Positions 10,661 to 22,612 of a stretch of 64,000 nucleotides of DNA are shown piece after piece. Each line of letters starts with the position of its first letter. Position 1 is the stretch's first letter. The stretch is from NCBI GenBank assembly GCA_020466095.1, contig CM035809.1, forward strand, positions 380,023 to 444,022, given 5' to 3'. This DNA comes from Chlorops oryzae (Eukaryota > Arthropoda > Insecta > Diptera > Chloropidae). The position numbers were made by a program, and so were the translations under genes. The notes under the pieces were generated by a model that saw only the letters and a list, made by a program, of their open reading frames with translations, searched no databases and was not told where the DNA came from.

Positions 10661-12622
10661 AAAATTTTAAAACTGTTGGAAATTTTGTATGAGTACTTGA
10701 ATGTGGTTTGTTTGCATTTTAATTCTCAACGAGAATGTGAGAAGAAAATCAGCAACAGATTTTTCATTTTTGTGCGTAACTTCTTTAAATTAGTTTCTCA
10801 TTCTCAGCACCACGAGAAGCGCTGAGCCTTAAAATATCGAAATAAAAATATTTAGGAAATTCACGAAGTCTTCTAAAATCCATTTATATTTTATCCCTTG
10901 CTATTTAACAAGGATCTAAGAAGACTTTGTTGATTGCGCCGTTTTATGTATCGGAGTCGCCAAGCTCCACCAAATTAAATTTTCACACGGTGGACTTCTT
11001 CCGCAGAATAAACGTGTAATAACAATGTGTGAATAGGGAAATGAAGTACATCAATAGGAGAGCGGGGGTATGCTGTAACAATTTTTTGATTCACGCTATA
11101 AAAGCTTCCTTCTTTAAAGTTTATGAAATCTAGCGGTGGTATTCCAATTGACAACCATTCAATTATCGTTTTCAAATAAATCTTTGATTAACCCTGTAAC
11201 GGTTTTTTGTAGAAACGGTTTACAAAAATGTTTGGGTGTTACATCTTTCTCCGTGATTGGGGCTAGTTGTAACAGGCTTACGGCAAATTATAATATTAGG
11301 CATTGAATAGCATTTTTATATTAGGGGTCTTCCCTTAAACGTGTATTTTCCTCGAAAACCTGGAAAACTTGTTAATCAAGAAGGCTTAGCAATTAATGAA
11401 CGAAATTTTGTGTGTTAATTTTAAATTTTTACGCTTTTTCAACCTTTTCACGTTTTGTTTTACTGTTTCACTTACAGATAAATTTCAAAAACATTTACCC
11501 GGCACTATTTAAAATTAAAGTTTTAAAGCAGCTAATTATTTATGACGAATGTTTATGCGCAGAAAGAATTGTGAGACTTGTTGTGCGCAATCTTCTTTTC
11601 TATTATTCTTGAGGAAAATAAATCATATGCAAGTAATATAAATTGCGAATTTTCGAAAACAGGTATTTGAAAGACTTTTTGAAAACTTTTCATAAAATTC
11701 TCAATGAAATTCTTTTAGTTTAGTTTATTCTGTGATTCTGTTAAAGGCTGTGATATAAGTGTAGAGTGAAGTCCAGTTTTTGAAATTTAAATTTATTTTT
11801 GCAATTTTATTTTTATTTATTTTTTAATTTTTGATTCTTGACTACATTTTAAATTAATTTTGACGATTGGAACTCGATAAAGTTGACAATCATATCCCGG
11901 AAAATGTAAAAGTTCTTTCAAAATAAAAAACGCTTCTGAAGAGGTTCCCAAAAAGGAACGAAACGTTGGGCAAAAGAAGTAAATAAAGCACTTTTGTTTA
12001 CAGTAACCCAAAGGACCAAAAAGCTCAAAACAAAAAATTTTTTCAAAATTATATTTGGTTATTGGTCAACAAAATTGTAACAGAAATTCTTTTAGTTCAA
12101 TCGCGCTAATCGAAATATGAAATGGTGTAAAAAGGAATAAATTTTTTCTACATCGTATTTTATCAAAACCGTGTAAAAACATAACTGAGTGCATTTGCAA
12201 ACTTATAATAACAGCAAAACATAACATTGAAAGACATTTTTGACAGCAGTTCCATACAGAAATTGAAATATTTAGCTAATTCCTACATTTTTTTTTTAGT
12301 AGATTGGCTGCAGGTTATTTTTAATCGATCTCGGAAATTGTGGCCGAGAATTTCTAGAGGACAAAAAAGTATCATTTTTTTTTTCACCAGAAAATTGGGC
12401 AAAATTGGGTAGTTTTGGGCAGTTTCGTTCAATACGCGAACAGACCTATAGTTTCAAAAATCAATTTACATATGTATACATATGTATATACTTACCTATC
12501 AGATTCAGAAATTAATTGAAAAAATTATTTCTGAATCTCCACCTGGGTTACCATATCAATTTTTTTCAAAGAAAAAAGTATCAAAATTTCTGTTGGAAGT
12601 TTCGGAGGCTTTATTTCTAACC
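10661..12622. other. AT-rich sequence, no supported gene
   Basis: Mostly AT-rich. The only notable piece is a CTGAAGA ... CGAAACG motif with a small GTTCC/GGAAC stem at about 11935-11967 (see findings). CATATGTATACATATG-like alternating sequence lies at about 12468-12492. Confidence 0.4.
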
Positions 12623-12630
12623 GAACTGAA

Positions 12631-12882
12631 CAAGGTGTATTTAATAAGGTGATAGCAGTTCTACAACAAATACAACTCGACAAAAACAACAGGGAGGTTT
12701 TTGTTGTGCCGAGTACGTCCAAATGTCAAATATGTTGTAGTGAATACAGAAATTTTGATATCAACTAATGAATACGAAAACAAATTTTGAAAAAAATAAA
12801 ATTTGTGACATTTAAATGGGAAAATTATAAAATAAGAAGAAGACAGATGTGCTACTGCTACCACCTTATTAAATACACCTTG
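12631..12882. mobile_element. 252-bp hAT MITE, perfect 8-bp duplication
   Basis: The left end CAAGGTGTATTTAATAAGGT continues GATAGCAG; the right end is its complement with one difference (GGTAGCAG). The flanks are identical 8-mers GAACTGAA at 12623-12630 and 12883-12890. The size, the absence of coding sequence and the 8-bp duplication define a non-autonomous hAT-type element. The intact duplication indicates a fairly recent insertion. Confidence 0.88.
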
Positions 12883-12890
12883 GAACTGAA

Positions 12891-13690
12891 GCATTAGCTT
12901 TAAGGGCCCTCTCCAGCTCTGTAAGGAATCTCAGCAGGAATTTTCTAAATATTCCTTAAAGGAGAAAACGTAGCATAATTTCATTTTTTAATGCAATAGT
13001 GACAATCAATATATCTATATATTTTACGTCAAGATGTTTCTTATAATCGAAAATTTTTGATTTAATTTATTCAATTCTGAAAATTACACATTGAACCTTA
13101 TTATCCATTTAATTTTTTTCGAACTTGCCTCTCCTGTCAAAATTCGTTTCAGAAAGAACGGAAAATTCAATATTTCTACTAGAAAAATCTGTGTTTCCGT
13201 TTTTTATTTACAGCAAGAAATGGAGCGAAAACAGAAACTATTTTTTGACGAAGTAAAGAAAATTAACAGAAAGTTTTCGTCATTAAATTTGACAATTCGT
13301 TTCCTTCAAGTTTCATAAAGTTTTGTCATTTGTCATTATATTTTGTCAAAAATTCAAACGTTAATTAACAGTGATTCATGTTAACAAAAATTTTAGCCAA
13401 AACCGGCATAAGACCTTAAAAAACTACAACTTTTTTTTTCCTTTTTTAAAAAACAATTTTAAAAATTAAAATTTTGGTACTGCGAAGTGAAATGTCTAAC
13501 CTTGAAATTGCTCGAAAATTTTCACCATGTTCGTTTTGAAAAAATGCTATGTAACCCTAATTACTTGAACTGGAGTAGGATATCTAAGACCACATATTAC
13601 GGAATAAAAGAAGAAAATCTGGAAAGAAAGAAAGTCATAAATATTATACCCAATCGTAATCAATTTTGCGCAGGACTTTAAATATGTTCA
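12891..13690. other. AT-rich sequence, nothing recognised
   Basis: AT-rich DNA with short frames only (the longest, at 13091-13318, is lysine-rich with no domain). No element boundary is seen. Confidence 0.4.
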
Positions 13691-15300
13691 TGCCTCTTCC
13701 TGAGAGCGCCATGAGTACAATGCCGCCGTGCGACAATACTTCGTGCGTAAAAGTTCGCTTCGGTTCGGTTCGTTTAGTTGTTGTTAGTTTTGTTGTTGCT
13801 CTTGTTTTTGCAGTTTTTTGCACTGGCATTGTTGTTGTTAGTTGCGTTGTCGTAGTTGCCGCCAACGCCGTAACTTCTCGATTCATATCCGTATCCGGCA
13901 CACATTGCGAGATGCGGTGAAAATATGGCAGCGACAATGACTACGATGAGAGAGCGAAAAACTATGTATCCTCTGAGAGATGTGAACAAATGTCGAGAGA
14001 ATATGCAACAAGAATAGCATGTAGCATGGCATGGAATAGAATAGAATGGATTGAAATGGAACGGAATAGAAGAGCAGTGTAAAGCGCCGAGAAGAGAAGC
14101 AAATGCTTGAGTAAGCAAAGAGCGCAAAAGGGCGAAAAACAATGTGAGAGAAGGACAGGACAAAACAACAAAACAATAAACAAAACTAAAGCAATCAGAG
14201 CGGAGAGCGCAGACGAGATGCAATATTCACAATCGCATTACATTCGTCGGCATTCGTCGCGTTATAATGTGGTTGTTTTTGCTTTTGTCTTGTTTTGTTT
14301 TTTCTTTACAATAAAATTTTTTTTTTGTTTTGGGAATATTGCAATTGTAACAACAACACCGCAGCGATAGTGACAACAACAATAAAAACGGCAAGAGCAG
14401 CGTGCAGATATTGCAATGTTGCAAATCGTTACTTTCATTGTTGTGTTCATCGCTGTTGCTGTTGCTGTTGTTGTTTTCATTGTTGCTTTTGTTGCCTTTC
14501 GTCCCTGTGCACGATTCTTTATTTCTAAGCGGAGTATGTGTGCTCATCTTTCCGCGGTATCCTTTGATGGTTTTATGCGTTGATTTCACGCTCATGCGAT
14601 GAACACGCGAGAATGCATGTTCCGTTGTCTATCCGCCCATCTATCTATCTGCCCATCTGTATGTCGGTCTTTTGGGAGCTACAAAAAAATTGGGAAAGCA
14701 ACGAATTAAAAAACGAGATGCATAAATTGTTTGCAATTTTCACAGTTCGCTGTTGTCGTTGCTGCTATTGCAGTTGTTGCAGCTCTTGTTGTTGCTGCTG
14801 TCCTCGGCGCTAGTTCTGGTTTTGGTGTTGGTCGGTGCATTTATTTGACTGAGCATATCCGTGCGCAAGCATTTGAAGCGTTATGATGCGCGATTTTCGC
14901 TCGCACAGGCACGTACACAAACACACAAACACACATGCACACAATACACACGCACGGGCATAAGCAAACGTACAAACTTGGAAGCCCGTCATTCAAACAA
15001 CTGCAAATTGGCACCCACAAACGAATGCACGCACGCCCCGAGACTTGTTTGTGTTTTTCTGCGTTTCCTGCAATTTGGTGCATGGACAACATTGATAGCA
15101 TCCAACAGTAGCAGCACAAGCAACAACACCAACAAAAACTACACCAAATTGCTAGGTAACAACAACAAGACGACGATCTGCCAGCTGCGAGCTGTGAGCT
15201 GTGAGCAAAGCAGTACAGCAGTGTATTGAAAATAACGGTCGTAAAGTAACAGAAAAGCACCGATAACAACAATAAAACAACAACATCAACATTTCCAAGC
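13690..15300. other. repeat-poor host segment with triplet tracts
   Basis: The segment is rich in GTTGTT / CAACAA / TTGCTG triplets (13780-13870, 14340-14500, 14755-14810, 15100-15175, 15255-15290), plus an ACACACA-rich stretch at 14900-14960 and GAATAGAATGGA-type runs at 14035-14075. Long frames on both strands (for example 14223-13774 minus, 15272-14841 minus) are low-complexity Ser/Cys/Asn/Thr translations and not genes. This looks like single-copy intronic or intergenic fly DNA. Confidence 0.4.
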
Positions 15301-16979
15301 AGACCAAGGATTTTTCACAGTCACTTTTTTCTCCCCAACCCCGGGTAAGAAATAAACCAAATGAAATAAAAATAAAGCATAAAATGCGCCTCTAATACAT
15401 TTAAAGTTTTTATAGATCTTCAAAGCCAGCATTGCCGCGCTGAGACTATCGAGATAGAGTTGCCAAGTCACGATTTTATCTCATTGTTTTTGCGAGATAA
15501 GTCGAAATATTTCAAATTTTTTGCTTTGGCCCAGTCATCATTGCCCTGCAAAAGCTTATCACGGGGGAATTCGAAGCTCTATGGGCTTTTGAATCAAATA
15601 CGCTCAAATATTTGTAAAATTTTGGAGCATTCCGGCCTTAATTAAAAATATATTCCCCATACACTCGGAGAAACATTAGTTACAAAATAACTACTCAATG
15701 GATAAAATTAGTGAAGTAATTCACATGGGAGACACAAGAGAGTTTTTCTCTAGCTCGGTTTCGAAATGCGATTGGAATTGGGATTGGGGATGTTTTGTGG
15801 CGATAGTAAAATTTTTAAATGCTTGATTTTATGGTCCTCATGAACACATTATTTCTTTTTTTTTTGATTTTACCCTTCTTAACTTCAGCCGTAGGCAATC
15901 ATTTTGTGTGATTTGTCAGTCGACACAAACTTTTGAAGAACTGGAGTGTTTCACTTATCGCAATTAAGAATCGGAAGAAAATGTCAAATGCTTTCATTGA
16001 CTCCCAGTGTTAATGAGACGGCCTAGAAATGTGAAATAAAAGAATGTTAATGGTTTGTTTTTTTCAGTCAGTTTCTTCCCATATTCCGTTTCGTTCATCA
16101 AAATTATCCCTGAAAACAAAGAATGTCAATAAATTCCTCAACCTTTGACTGGTTGCTTTTCACTCTAGTTAAATTATTTAGGTACAAATTCGTAAGATGG
16201 CATCATGGAAAAATTAACTATTTGACTTCAATAAAAAAAAAAAAAAATGTTTCCAGTGACCGCTATTATATCGCTCATTTACTTCAAGAATGCCATATCT
16301 CAAAAAATTCATTTTGAGAAATACGCGTTTAAAGCTTTCAATTCGCTTGCATTTTGACGGGAAATGAAGAGATTATTCTCTTCCCATAAAGACAGTATAC
16401 TAAGTATTGATACGAAATTTTTACACAATGTGAGGCATAATACACCAAATATTTCCTCATCACTAACTTAAAAATTGTGGTTTTTGAGATATGTATGACG
16501 TTCTTGCATTCATTGCGCGTTATCATCTCAGTGTGGATGAATAAGGCGGAACGTGTTTTTATTGGACTTATTCGTAACTATCCTTGCGTTATTAGATATC
16601 TCGAACATCATTTTAAAACTATGAAACGGTGTTAATAGTTATTTGAAGGAGGATGGAACGACAAAAAAGCTTTCACAATTGCTCGCAGTAATTACAAATA
16701 TAGTAACCCAAAACATTTTCCTTCATCAATTCCGTAAGACTAAAGTAATGAGTGATTAGATGATTGTTGATTCAATAATTTTCATACATTTTCTCTTCCA
16801 ATCAATCATTTGAAAAGGAACCAAAAGAAATTAGTAATGAACATTGCTTAATTTTAATTTCCACTTAACTTTGAAAACCGAAATTTACAAAAATAATCTC
16901 TTGGGATACCTCGTTTGCGTTTATTTCCATTCTCCAGTGGCAACACTGAAATCGAAAACGACAACACACCATATCGAAA
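15301..16979. other. AT-rich sequence, solo MITE ends only
   Basis: No gene is visible. A TACACTCGGAGAAAC terminus-like motif at about 15660 and a GGTCCTCATGAACACATT motif at 15833 look like single ends of MITE families seen elsewhere in the window, without identifiable partners. Confidence 0.35.
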
Positions 16980-17480
16980 GTGCGAACAACGAAGAAGTAA
17001 AGTGGAATGCGCGGAGGCAATTGCGGTGGGCGGATGGATGCCAAAGGATAAATAAGGATTGAAGCTGCAGCTGCTACGCGAAGTTCTTCCCCCTGAAGCA
17101 TTCAACCACCCCACAGGCTCGCCCAACTCACACTCAAACAAAACAATATTTACAAGCAAGCAAGCCAAGACAAGCACAGCGGAAGACGAAAAGCATTGTT
17201 GAAGTGAACGTGGCGGAGGGTTCCTTTGCGGCACACTGCGGCAGCAGCAACGCTGAAAGAAACTTTTTCGAGAGTTTGCGAGTTGAGTTCGTTCGACATC
17301 ATTTTACTTTAAGCACTTAAAATATTCTTTTCTTCCTCTTCTTTTTATTATGATTTTTTGCTGTTTTTCTTTTTTTTTTTTCATTTTCTTCTCCGACGCT
17401 GCGTAAGACTTGTGTATGGCACTAGGCTCCTCAGAAGAAAAATAAAGCAACGACGACGACGACGACGGTAAGGGCAGGGA
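16980..17480. other. GC-richer host segment, possible noncoding exon
   Basis: The composition shifts to higher GC with purine-rich, CAAG/AAGC-rich sequence (17130-17290), like fly 5' untranslated exons. A (CGA)n run lies at 17450-17468. Frames on the minus strand (17234-16854, 17570-17304) have no domain. Exon status is conjecture. Confidence 0.25.
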
Positions 17481-18239
17481 CAAAAAGAAAAGGGATACTT
17501 TGAAAATAAAAGGTCCGGTTGTGTTTTTTGGGGTTTCCCATGTTAAATTTTGAGTACAAAATTGGCACAAACTGACTTTTCGAACTTGACACTAAAAATC
17601 TGTCTAAAGTAATGGAGGTAGTGTAGAGCAGGCGTAGTTTATTTGACAAAGGAGGAATGAGAATTGCGTACAAAGAAAACTTGGAGGTTTTAAATTATTC
17701 GTCATCGGCCTTGGAACTGCTTGTTTGATGAATTTCGGAAAGGATACCAATCAATTTTGATAACAAAACTTTGGAAAAAAGGCTCCTGTCATTATTTTGT
17801 TTCATTTGTAAGGATCCTCAAATTTCGACCTGTGCAAGGTGGTATTTTTCAAGCTGACCTTACCTTATGGAATGCTCAAGGATATTCCTTCAAAAATCAA
17901 TGTGGCAAAAGCAATTTCCAGAATCTGTTTGCTTGTTGTTTTTTCCAATTTCTTTTGTTTTTGACTACAAAATTTTGCAAACTGGTTGGAAAGGCATTCA
18001 CAAATAAACAATAAGCGGACTAAAAAATGGTCTCATAAAAAAACAGCATTCCGAAAATATTTCATAATTACCAAAGATGTCTAACGATCGAGTCATGAAA
18101 GATTTGCCTGACGCTTTCCCTTTTCGCTTGTGTTCTTCCAATATTTTACCCAAAATAATGCTTTAAGATTAAGAATTAAAATCTTCTTGCAAACAATGGT
18201 AAATCCTTAAAATGCCCCGAAAGTCAATTTCCTCTATGC
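17481..18239. other. AT-rich sequence, nothing recognised
   Basis: One 97-codon plus-strand frame (17721-18014) with no recognisable motif. No repeats with clear ends. Confidence 0.35.
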
Positions 18240-19450
18240 CACGTCTGCATCAATGCGGAAGAGTAAACACTCGAAAGTACCTGTCCCTGTAGCTCTGATT
18301 GTGTTTCCACATACCTATCTATTTGTGAATATAAAAATCTACGAGTTTGAAAAGTACATTTGTATGTTTATACGATTTTGCAATGTTTTCCTTATTTTAT
18401 GTGCTCGTAGATCCTCTTTCAGTTTTTCGTCGTTGTGCTTTCTTTTGCGCTTTCTTTATCGCTTCGTCGGGCTGCCACTTATGGCCACTGCAATAGTGTA
18501 TCGAACAGGAGGACCGGCTTCAACAACAACAACAACAACAACAAAAACAAAAACAGCAAGACCAACAACGACCCGAAGAAGTTGGCAATAAGAAGAAAGA
18601 GGAGAAGAATGAGGAAAAGACGAAGGAGAAGAACAATAGCTCCACATACAAAATCGCATTTGAATTTGTTACACGCAGCGCGACTCGATGCGATGCGACG
18701 CAACGCGACGCGATCGACTCGACTCGACTCGATTCGACGCTCCTCGTAGGTGCCACACGACGATGTGATGCGGTGTTGTTTGCATTTTATGACTGTGTGA
18801 AAGCCTTCCTGTGTTTTTTTCGAATTAATGTGACGGAGGTGTGTGTGCGTACAGTATGTACATATGTGTTTGTGTGCTCTCGTGTGTACGTGCTCAAATA
18901 GTATATGTGAATGCGACCAATATTGTTATTGTTGTTGCTCTCGTTCTGTTGTCGTGCTCCCTTTGCGAAAATATTCTTGTAGACCCTTTTAAGGCATTGG
19001 CATTTAAGGGGCGTTCTGTTGCTTGTCCCGTACGTGTATAAAAAGGGTCCTTTATGCACTTGTAATGGTAACAGCAACATAACAGCTCTAAAAAAAAAAA
19101 AATTACTGCAAAAAAAAATGACAACAGAAGCGCCTATAAATATGGGGGTATTAAAGAAATTCGCCTTTAATTGAAAATAAAAATTCGTAATGGCCTTTGA
19201 CCCGAGATTACGATGGCTTTATGCGATTGTTTTGTATTCCAGCTTTTTCCTTTTTTTTTTTTTTGCCAAGTTATTTTTTCGCTTTTCATTCACTTTCTTC
19301 CGTTGGGTCTGCTCTTTTAATGTTCATTTATTTCTGGTTGGTTTTTGTTGTTGTTGTGTTGTCATTCTCTATATTTGTTGTCATCCTTAAAATATGCTCC
19401 TTTATGGACCCTTTCAGCGTAGCTCGTTAGGGTCATCGAATTGTTTTCAT
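18240..19450. other. repeat-poor host segment with (AAC)n and CGA tracts
   Basis: It contains an (AAC)n tract at about 18521-18545, a run of overlapping CGACTCGA/CGATGCGACGC motifs at 18680-18740, and GT-rich sequence at 18835-18895. A TATAAAAAGGG motif lies at about 19036 but I see no initiator at the expected spacing. Frames here are repeat translations. Confidence 0.35.
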
Positions 19451-19984
19451 CGTTGTTTTTATATTGCTTCAGTTATGTCATTCTTCCTTTGCTTTCTCCC
19501 GTTTTTAGCCTTCGTTATACTTCACTGAGCACTTTTGCCATTCATAACGCATTTATGACGTCATTCGTTCAACAAAGATAAAAGATAAATAAATCCGGAA
19601 AATATGCGGTATAATCTCAAAAAGTGATTAATTAGAAATCGACCACTTTGAGCTGGTGACCGCTTCAACTTGTGAGATATACGATTCGATGGTTCAATTT
19701 TTTTTCGAAAAATTGAATGTTTTGCTTTAAATATAAGCAATTTCCCCCTTATATAACGAAAAAATTTAATTTTTAGACCTAACCTAAATAGGGCAAAATT
19801 ACGTCCGTGCGTCGTCGCTGCAACGTAAGTGGGGAATAGAATGGAAGTCGCTTAGCGGTAATAAAAGGGCACAAAAGGGCATTGCATTGCACTTTGGCTT
19901 AGCCGGCTGCATCTCGAGGGACATCTAAATCCACTTTGCTAAGGCTTCTTAAAACAATAAATCTCATGTTTTAGACAATAAAAT

Positions 19985-20150
19985 ACCCGACCCAGAAATG
20001 ATTGTTGGAACATTATTTAAAACAGGCAACAAGAACCTTAAGATATACCATACGTATATATAAATATATTTCGAAAAACTCCGGTTTTGGGGCAGTTTCG
20101 CAATTTTTGTGACAGATCCTAGTAACGCAGGTACCCTTAAAAACTCTTTG
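19985..20150 (+). mobile_element. mini-me-like fragment (family B)
   Basis: The motif TTTTGTGACAGATCCTAGTA followed by CGCAGGTACCCTTAAAAA matches the GTGACAGACCCTAGTACTGG(A)GA module of the other family B copies at 29222, 38740 and 58195. The ends are lost. It is flanked on the left by TAAAATACCCGACCCAGAAA, which resembles the family's terminal CGGGTATAAAA read in reverse. Confidence 0.45.
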
Positions 20151-20314
20151 TCATTCATAAAAATTTGTAAAATCCGAACGGATTCGATCCGTCGGAACAC
20201 ATAATCAGGCCGATTATAATCGATTATATTAAAAATTTAATGAAATCTTTAAAAGAAAATTCGAACGACTTTTTGAAAACCATTTAACTCATTTAAAGCC
20301 CAGGTATTAATTAA

Positions 20315-20384
20315 GGAGATAAAATGCTTTGAACGTGCGTACCCAGCATATTTTCCTCAATAACAACGAAGCGGGCGCATTATA
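20315..20384. repeat. left copy of a 70-80 bp inverted pair
   Basis: GAACGTGCGTACCCAGCA and AACAACGAAGCGGGCGCATTA here recur in reverse orientation at 22533-22612 (GCGTACCCAGCAATTTTCCC and CAACGAAGTGAGCGCATTAT when complemented). The pair may be the ends of a ~2.3 kb composite element, or two solo insertions. No target duplication is evident. Confidence 0.55.
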
Positions 20385-21171
20385 TCGTTACCTTAATGTA
20401 ACATAGACAGGCCCTAACTAACAAATTTAGAATTTTACTGCGGAGAGAAAAAACTTAATAAAAACCACAAAAACAATGAAATGAAATTTATTTTGATGCG
20501 GTTTGAGTTTAAAACCATAGAAAAATGGAGTACTCAAACAAAATTGTATTTCGTTTTTTTTATAAAGTTATGTCATATAGGGCTTTTTGAGTGTGCATTT
20601 CTTAAAAGTAATTGTAAGTTGGGGCGTTTTGAATCAAGTGAAAGGTTGCACGTTTATCGCAGAATAATGATGATAGCTATAAAAAAAGTTTTCAAAATAT
20701 GAAGGGGCAATTCATAAATACAGTCCCACGAGAGGGATCGTTTCTCGTGGAATTATCCGAAGACTAATTTTAAATAGAAATATATTAAACGGAAAATTCA
20801 TGCCAATTATGTTGCATAGGGTAGAGTATCATAAAAATGAGCGCAGTTAGGAGGCATAATTTTCTTTTAAATGTAAATGATGCAATTTCTATTGTGATCA
20901 GAATTTTTGTCCTTCAAGACAAGTGGGAGTGATTTCTTCCATATAATGCTTCGATCTTTGAGGAAAAAGCTCATATCCGGTATTTATGTCGGTTTTGCAA
21001 TAGATGAATTGCGTAGAGTCATATCAAAGGGTGCGTAACGTATTAACAGCGAAAATTTACCGAAATGCACGTAAATCTTCGTATCAAACCGTTGAGATTG
21101 GGGTAATTTTATGCGATGAATTTGAGGGTTTCTGTTATCTCACATTTTTTGCTTTGGTAAGGCTGGGCCGA

Positions 21172-21820
21172 TTTTTATACCCAGCGTAAGCGGGGTATAT
21201 TAGTTTTGTGCAAAATCTTGTAACAGGGAGAATTAAGCTCCGGAGATATAGAAAAATATATATAGAAATGATCAGGATCAAAAACTGAATCGATTTAGAC
21301 ATGTCCGTCTATCCGTCTGTCCCTCCGTCCGTCTGTCCGTCCGTCCGTGGTCGGATCTCCTCCGAAACGGCTAAACCAATGAAGTCGACATTTGGCACAC
21401 ATGTATATCGGGGTCCGAGTATAATCCTAAGTAAAAATGGGAGACATCCGCCGACTGCCACGCCCACAAATGAATTTATTGTGTTTTCAGTAAAATGCTT
21501 GTAACTTGCGAACCACTCAGCACATTTCATTGATATTTGGTGTTATGGTAAACTAAAAAAAGGGACATATCCTCCTCGAGCCACGCCCACAAATAAGCCC
21601 ACAAATAAGGGCTTATCGTAACTTTTGAAGTAAAAGGCGTAGAAGCTTCAAATTCGCAACAAAGGTTGAACAAGGCGAATGAAACGTGTAGGGAAAAAAT
21701 TTATGTGGCCCGCCCACTGCCTTGCCCACAAATAAAAAAGCAAAACATAGTGCGCTCATAATGTCGGAACGCTGGGTATTTCAAAGTCGGGCTTGACCGA
21801 CTTTAGCTTTCTTACTTGTT
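21172..21820 (-). mobile_element. mini-me-like element with (GTCY)n, family A
   Basis: A ~650-bp element, minus relative to the copy at 41791-42441. In this strand it runs from TATACCCAGCGTAAGCGGGG, through GATCAGGATCAAAAACTGAA and TCGATTTAGACATGTCC, into a (GTCC/GTCT)n tract at about 21303-21349, then modules with CACGCCCACAAATGA, ending at CGGGCTTGACCGACTTTAGC and TTACTTGT. The GTCY microsatellite beside a conserved core, and the ACAAGTAAGAAAGC end, match Diptera mini-me elements as I know them. Apparent frames inside are not genes. Confidence 0.75.
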
Positions 21821-22047
21821 TTTTTTTTTTGTTGTGTGTTAATAACACATTTAAATTTTTCAAATAAATAACATTCATCAGTGTTTTTGAAATTTTCATA
21901 CCATTTTCAGGGGGTTCATAAGTGCTCTATTTATTAATTTTGAGTGAACGTGGATCACTGGAGCAGGAATGGGTAAGTGTTTTGAAGTTCAATTTGCTTC
22001 GAGTATATGTAAAAATTTATTTTTATTGTTTGATAGGCGCTATATTA

Positions 22048-22404
22048 TACTAATTTTATGCGTATGCCTTATTTGCAAATAAAAATATTGCAAATAGCAA
22101 ATTTCCCCACATAAACGCTGAGTTGAATTCTTATTTGCAAATAAGTCGGGAATAACGAAGCTATATGCAAATAAAGCTCAAGGTGTTGCCGCTTATTTTT
22201 GACGATTTTCTTATTTTTGACGATATAACCCATGCAAAACATAGGTTTCCGACAAATGGATATGTTGCCACGCAATTGTATTTTTTAGTCGGGCAGCACT
22301 GAAAAGTTTCGCTATCTGCGTATTTGAACTGCCGTATAACCAGTGAGTTGACTATTTGCGAATTATTTTTATTTGCGTATAGCTAACGCATAAACGTAAT
22401 AGTA
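22048..22404. mobile_element. 357-bp MITE rich in ATTTGC motifs
   Basis: The left end TACTAATTTTATGCG and the right end (complement of TACTATTACGTTTATGCG) are imperfect inverted repeats that continue into ATTTGCAAATAAAAAT / ACGCAAATAAAAAT. The interior has repeated TATTTGCAAATA motifs. It has no coding capacity and lies between the two inverted copies at 20315 and 22533. Confidence 0.45.
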
Positions 22405-22532
22405 CATAAACAATGTACATATGTTTTCGCAAGTCAAATTGTATTTATTAAACACAAAACGATAGAAAATAAATCAACGAGCGAGCGCATTAGATGCAAA
22501 AGTTCAAAACGGAACGAAAAAGTTGTGCTTGT

Positions 22533-22612
22533 CAATAATGCGCTCACTTCGTTGTTGCTATGGGAAAATTGCTGGGTACGCATGTTCAATGCTTTGTACC
22601 TCCTAAACTAAT
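22533..22612. repeat. right copy of the inverted pair
   Basis: Inverted relative to 20315-20384, with roughly 80 percent identity by eye. Sharing extends from GGAG through the GCGCATTAT end. See the left copy for interpretation. Confidence 0.55.

Noticed and set aside
13774..14223. 149-codon minus-strand open frame
   Set aside because: The sequence is Cys/Phe/Ser-rich then poly-Asn from CAA-type tracts, a usual artefact of triplet-rich fly DNA.
14841..15272. 143-codon minus-strand open frame
   Set aside because: Composed of Cys/Val runs from ACAC and GTT tracts; overlaps another long frame on the opposite strand.
19030..19070. TATAAAAAGGG as a promoter
   Set aside because: No initiator or downstream element at the right spacing and no gene beyond it.
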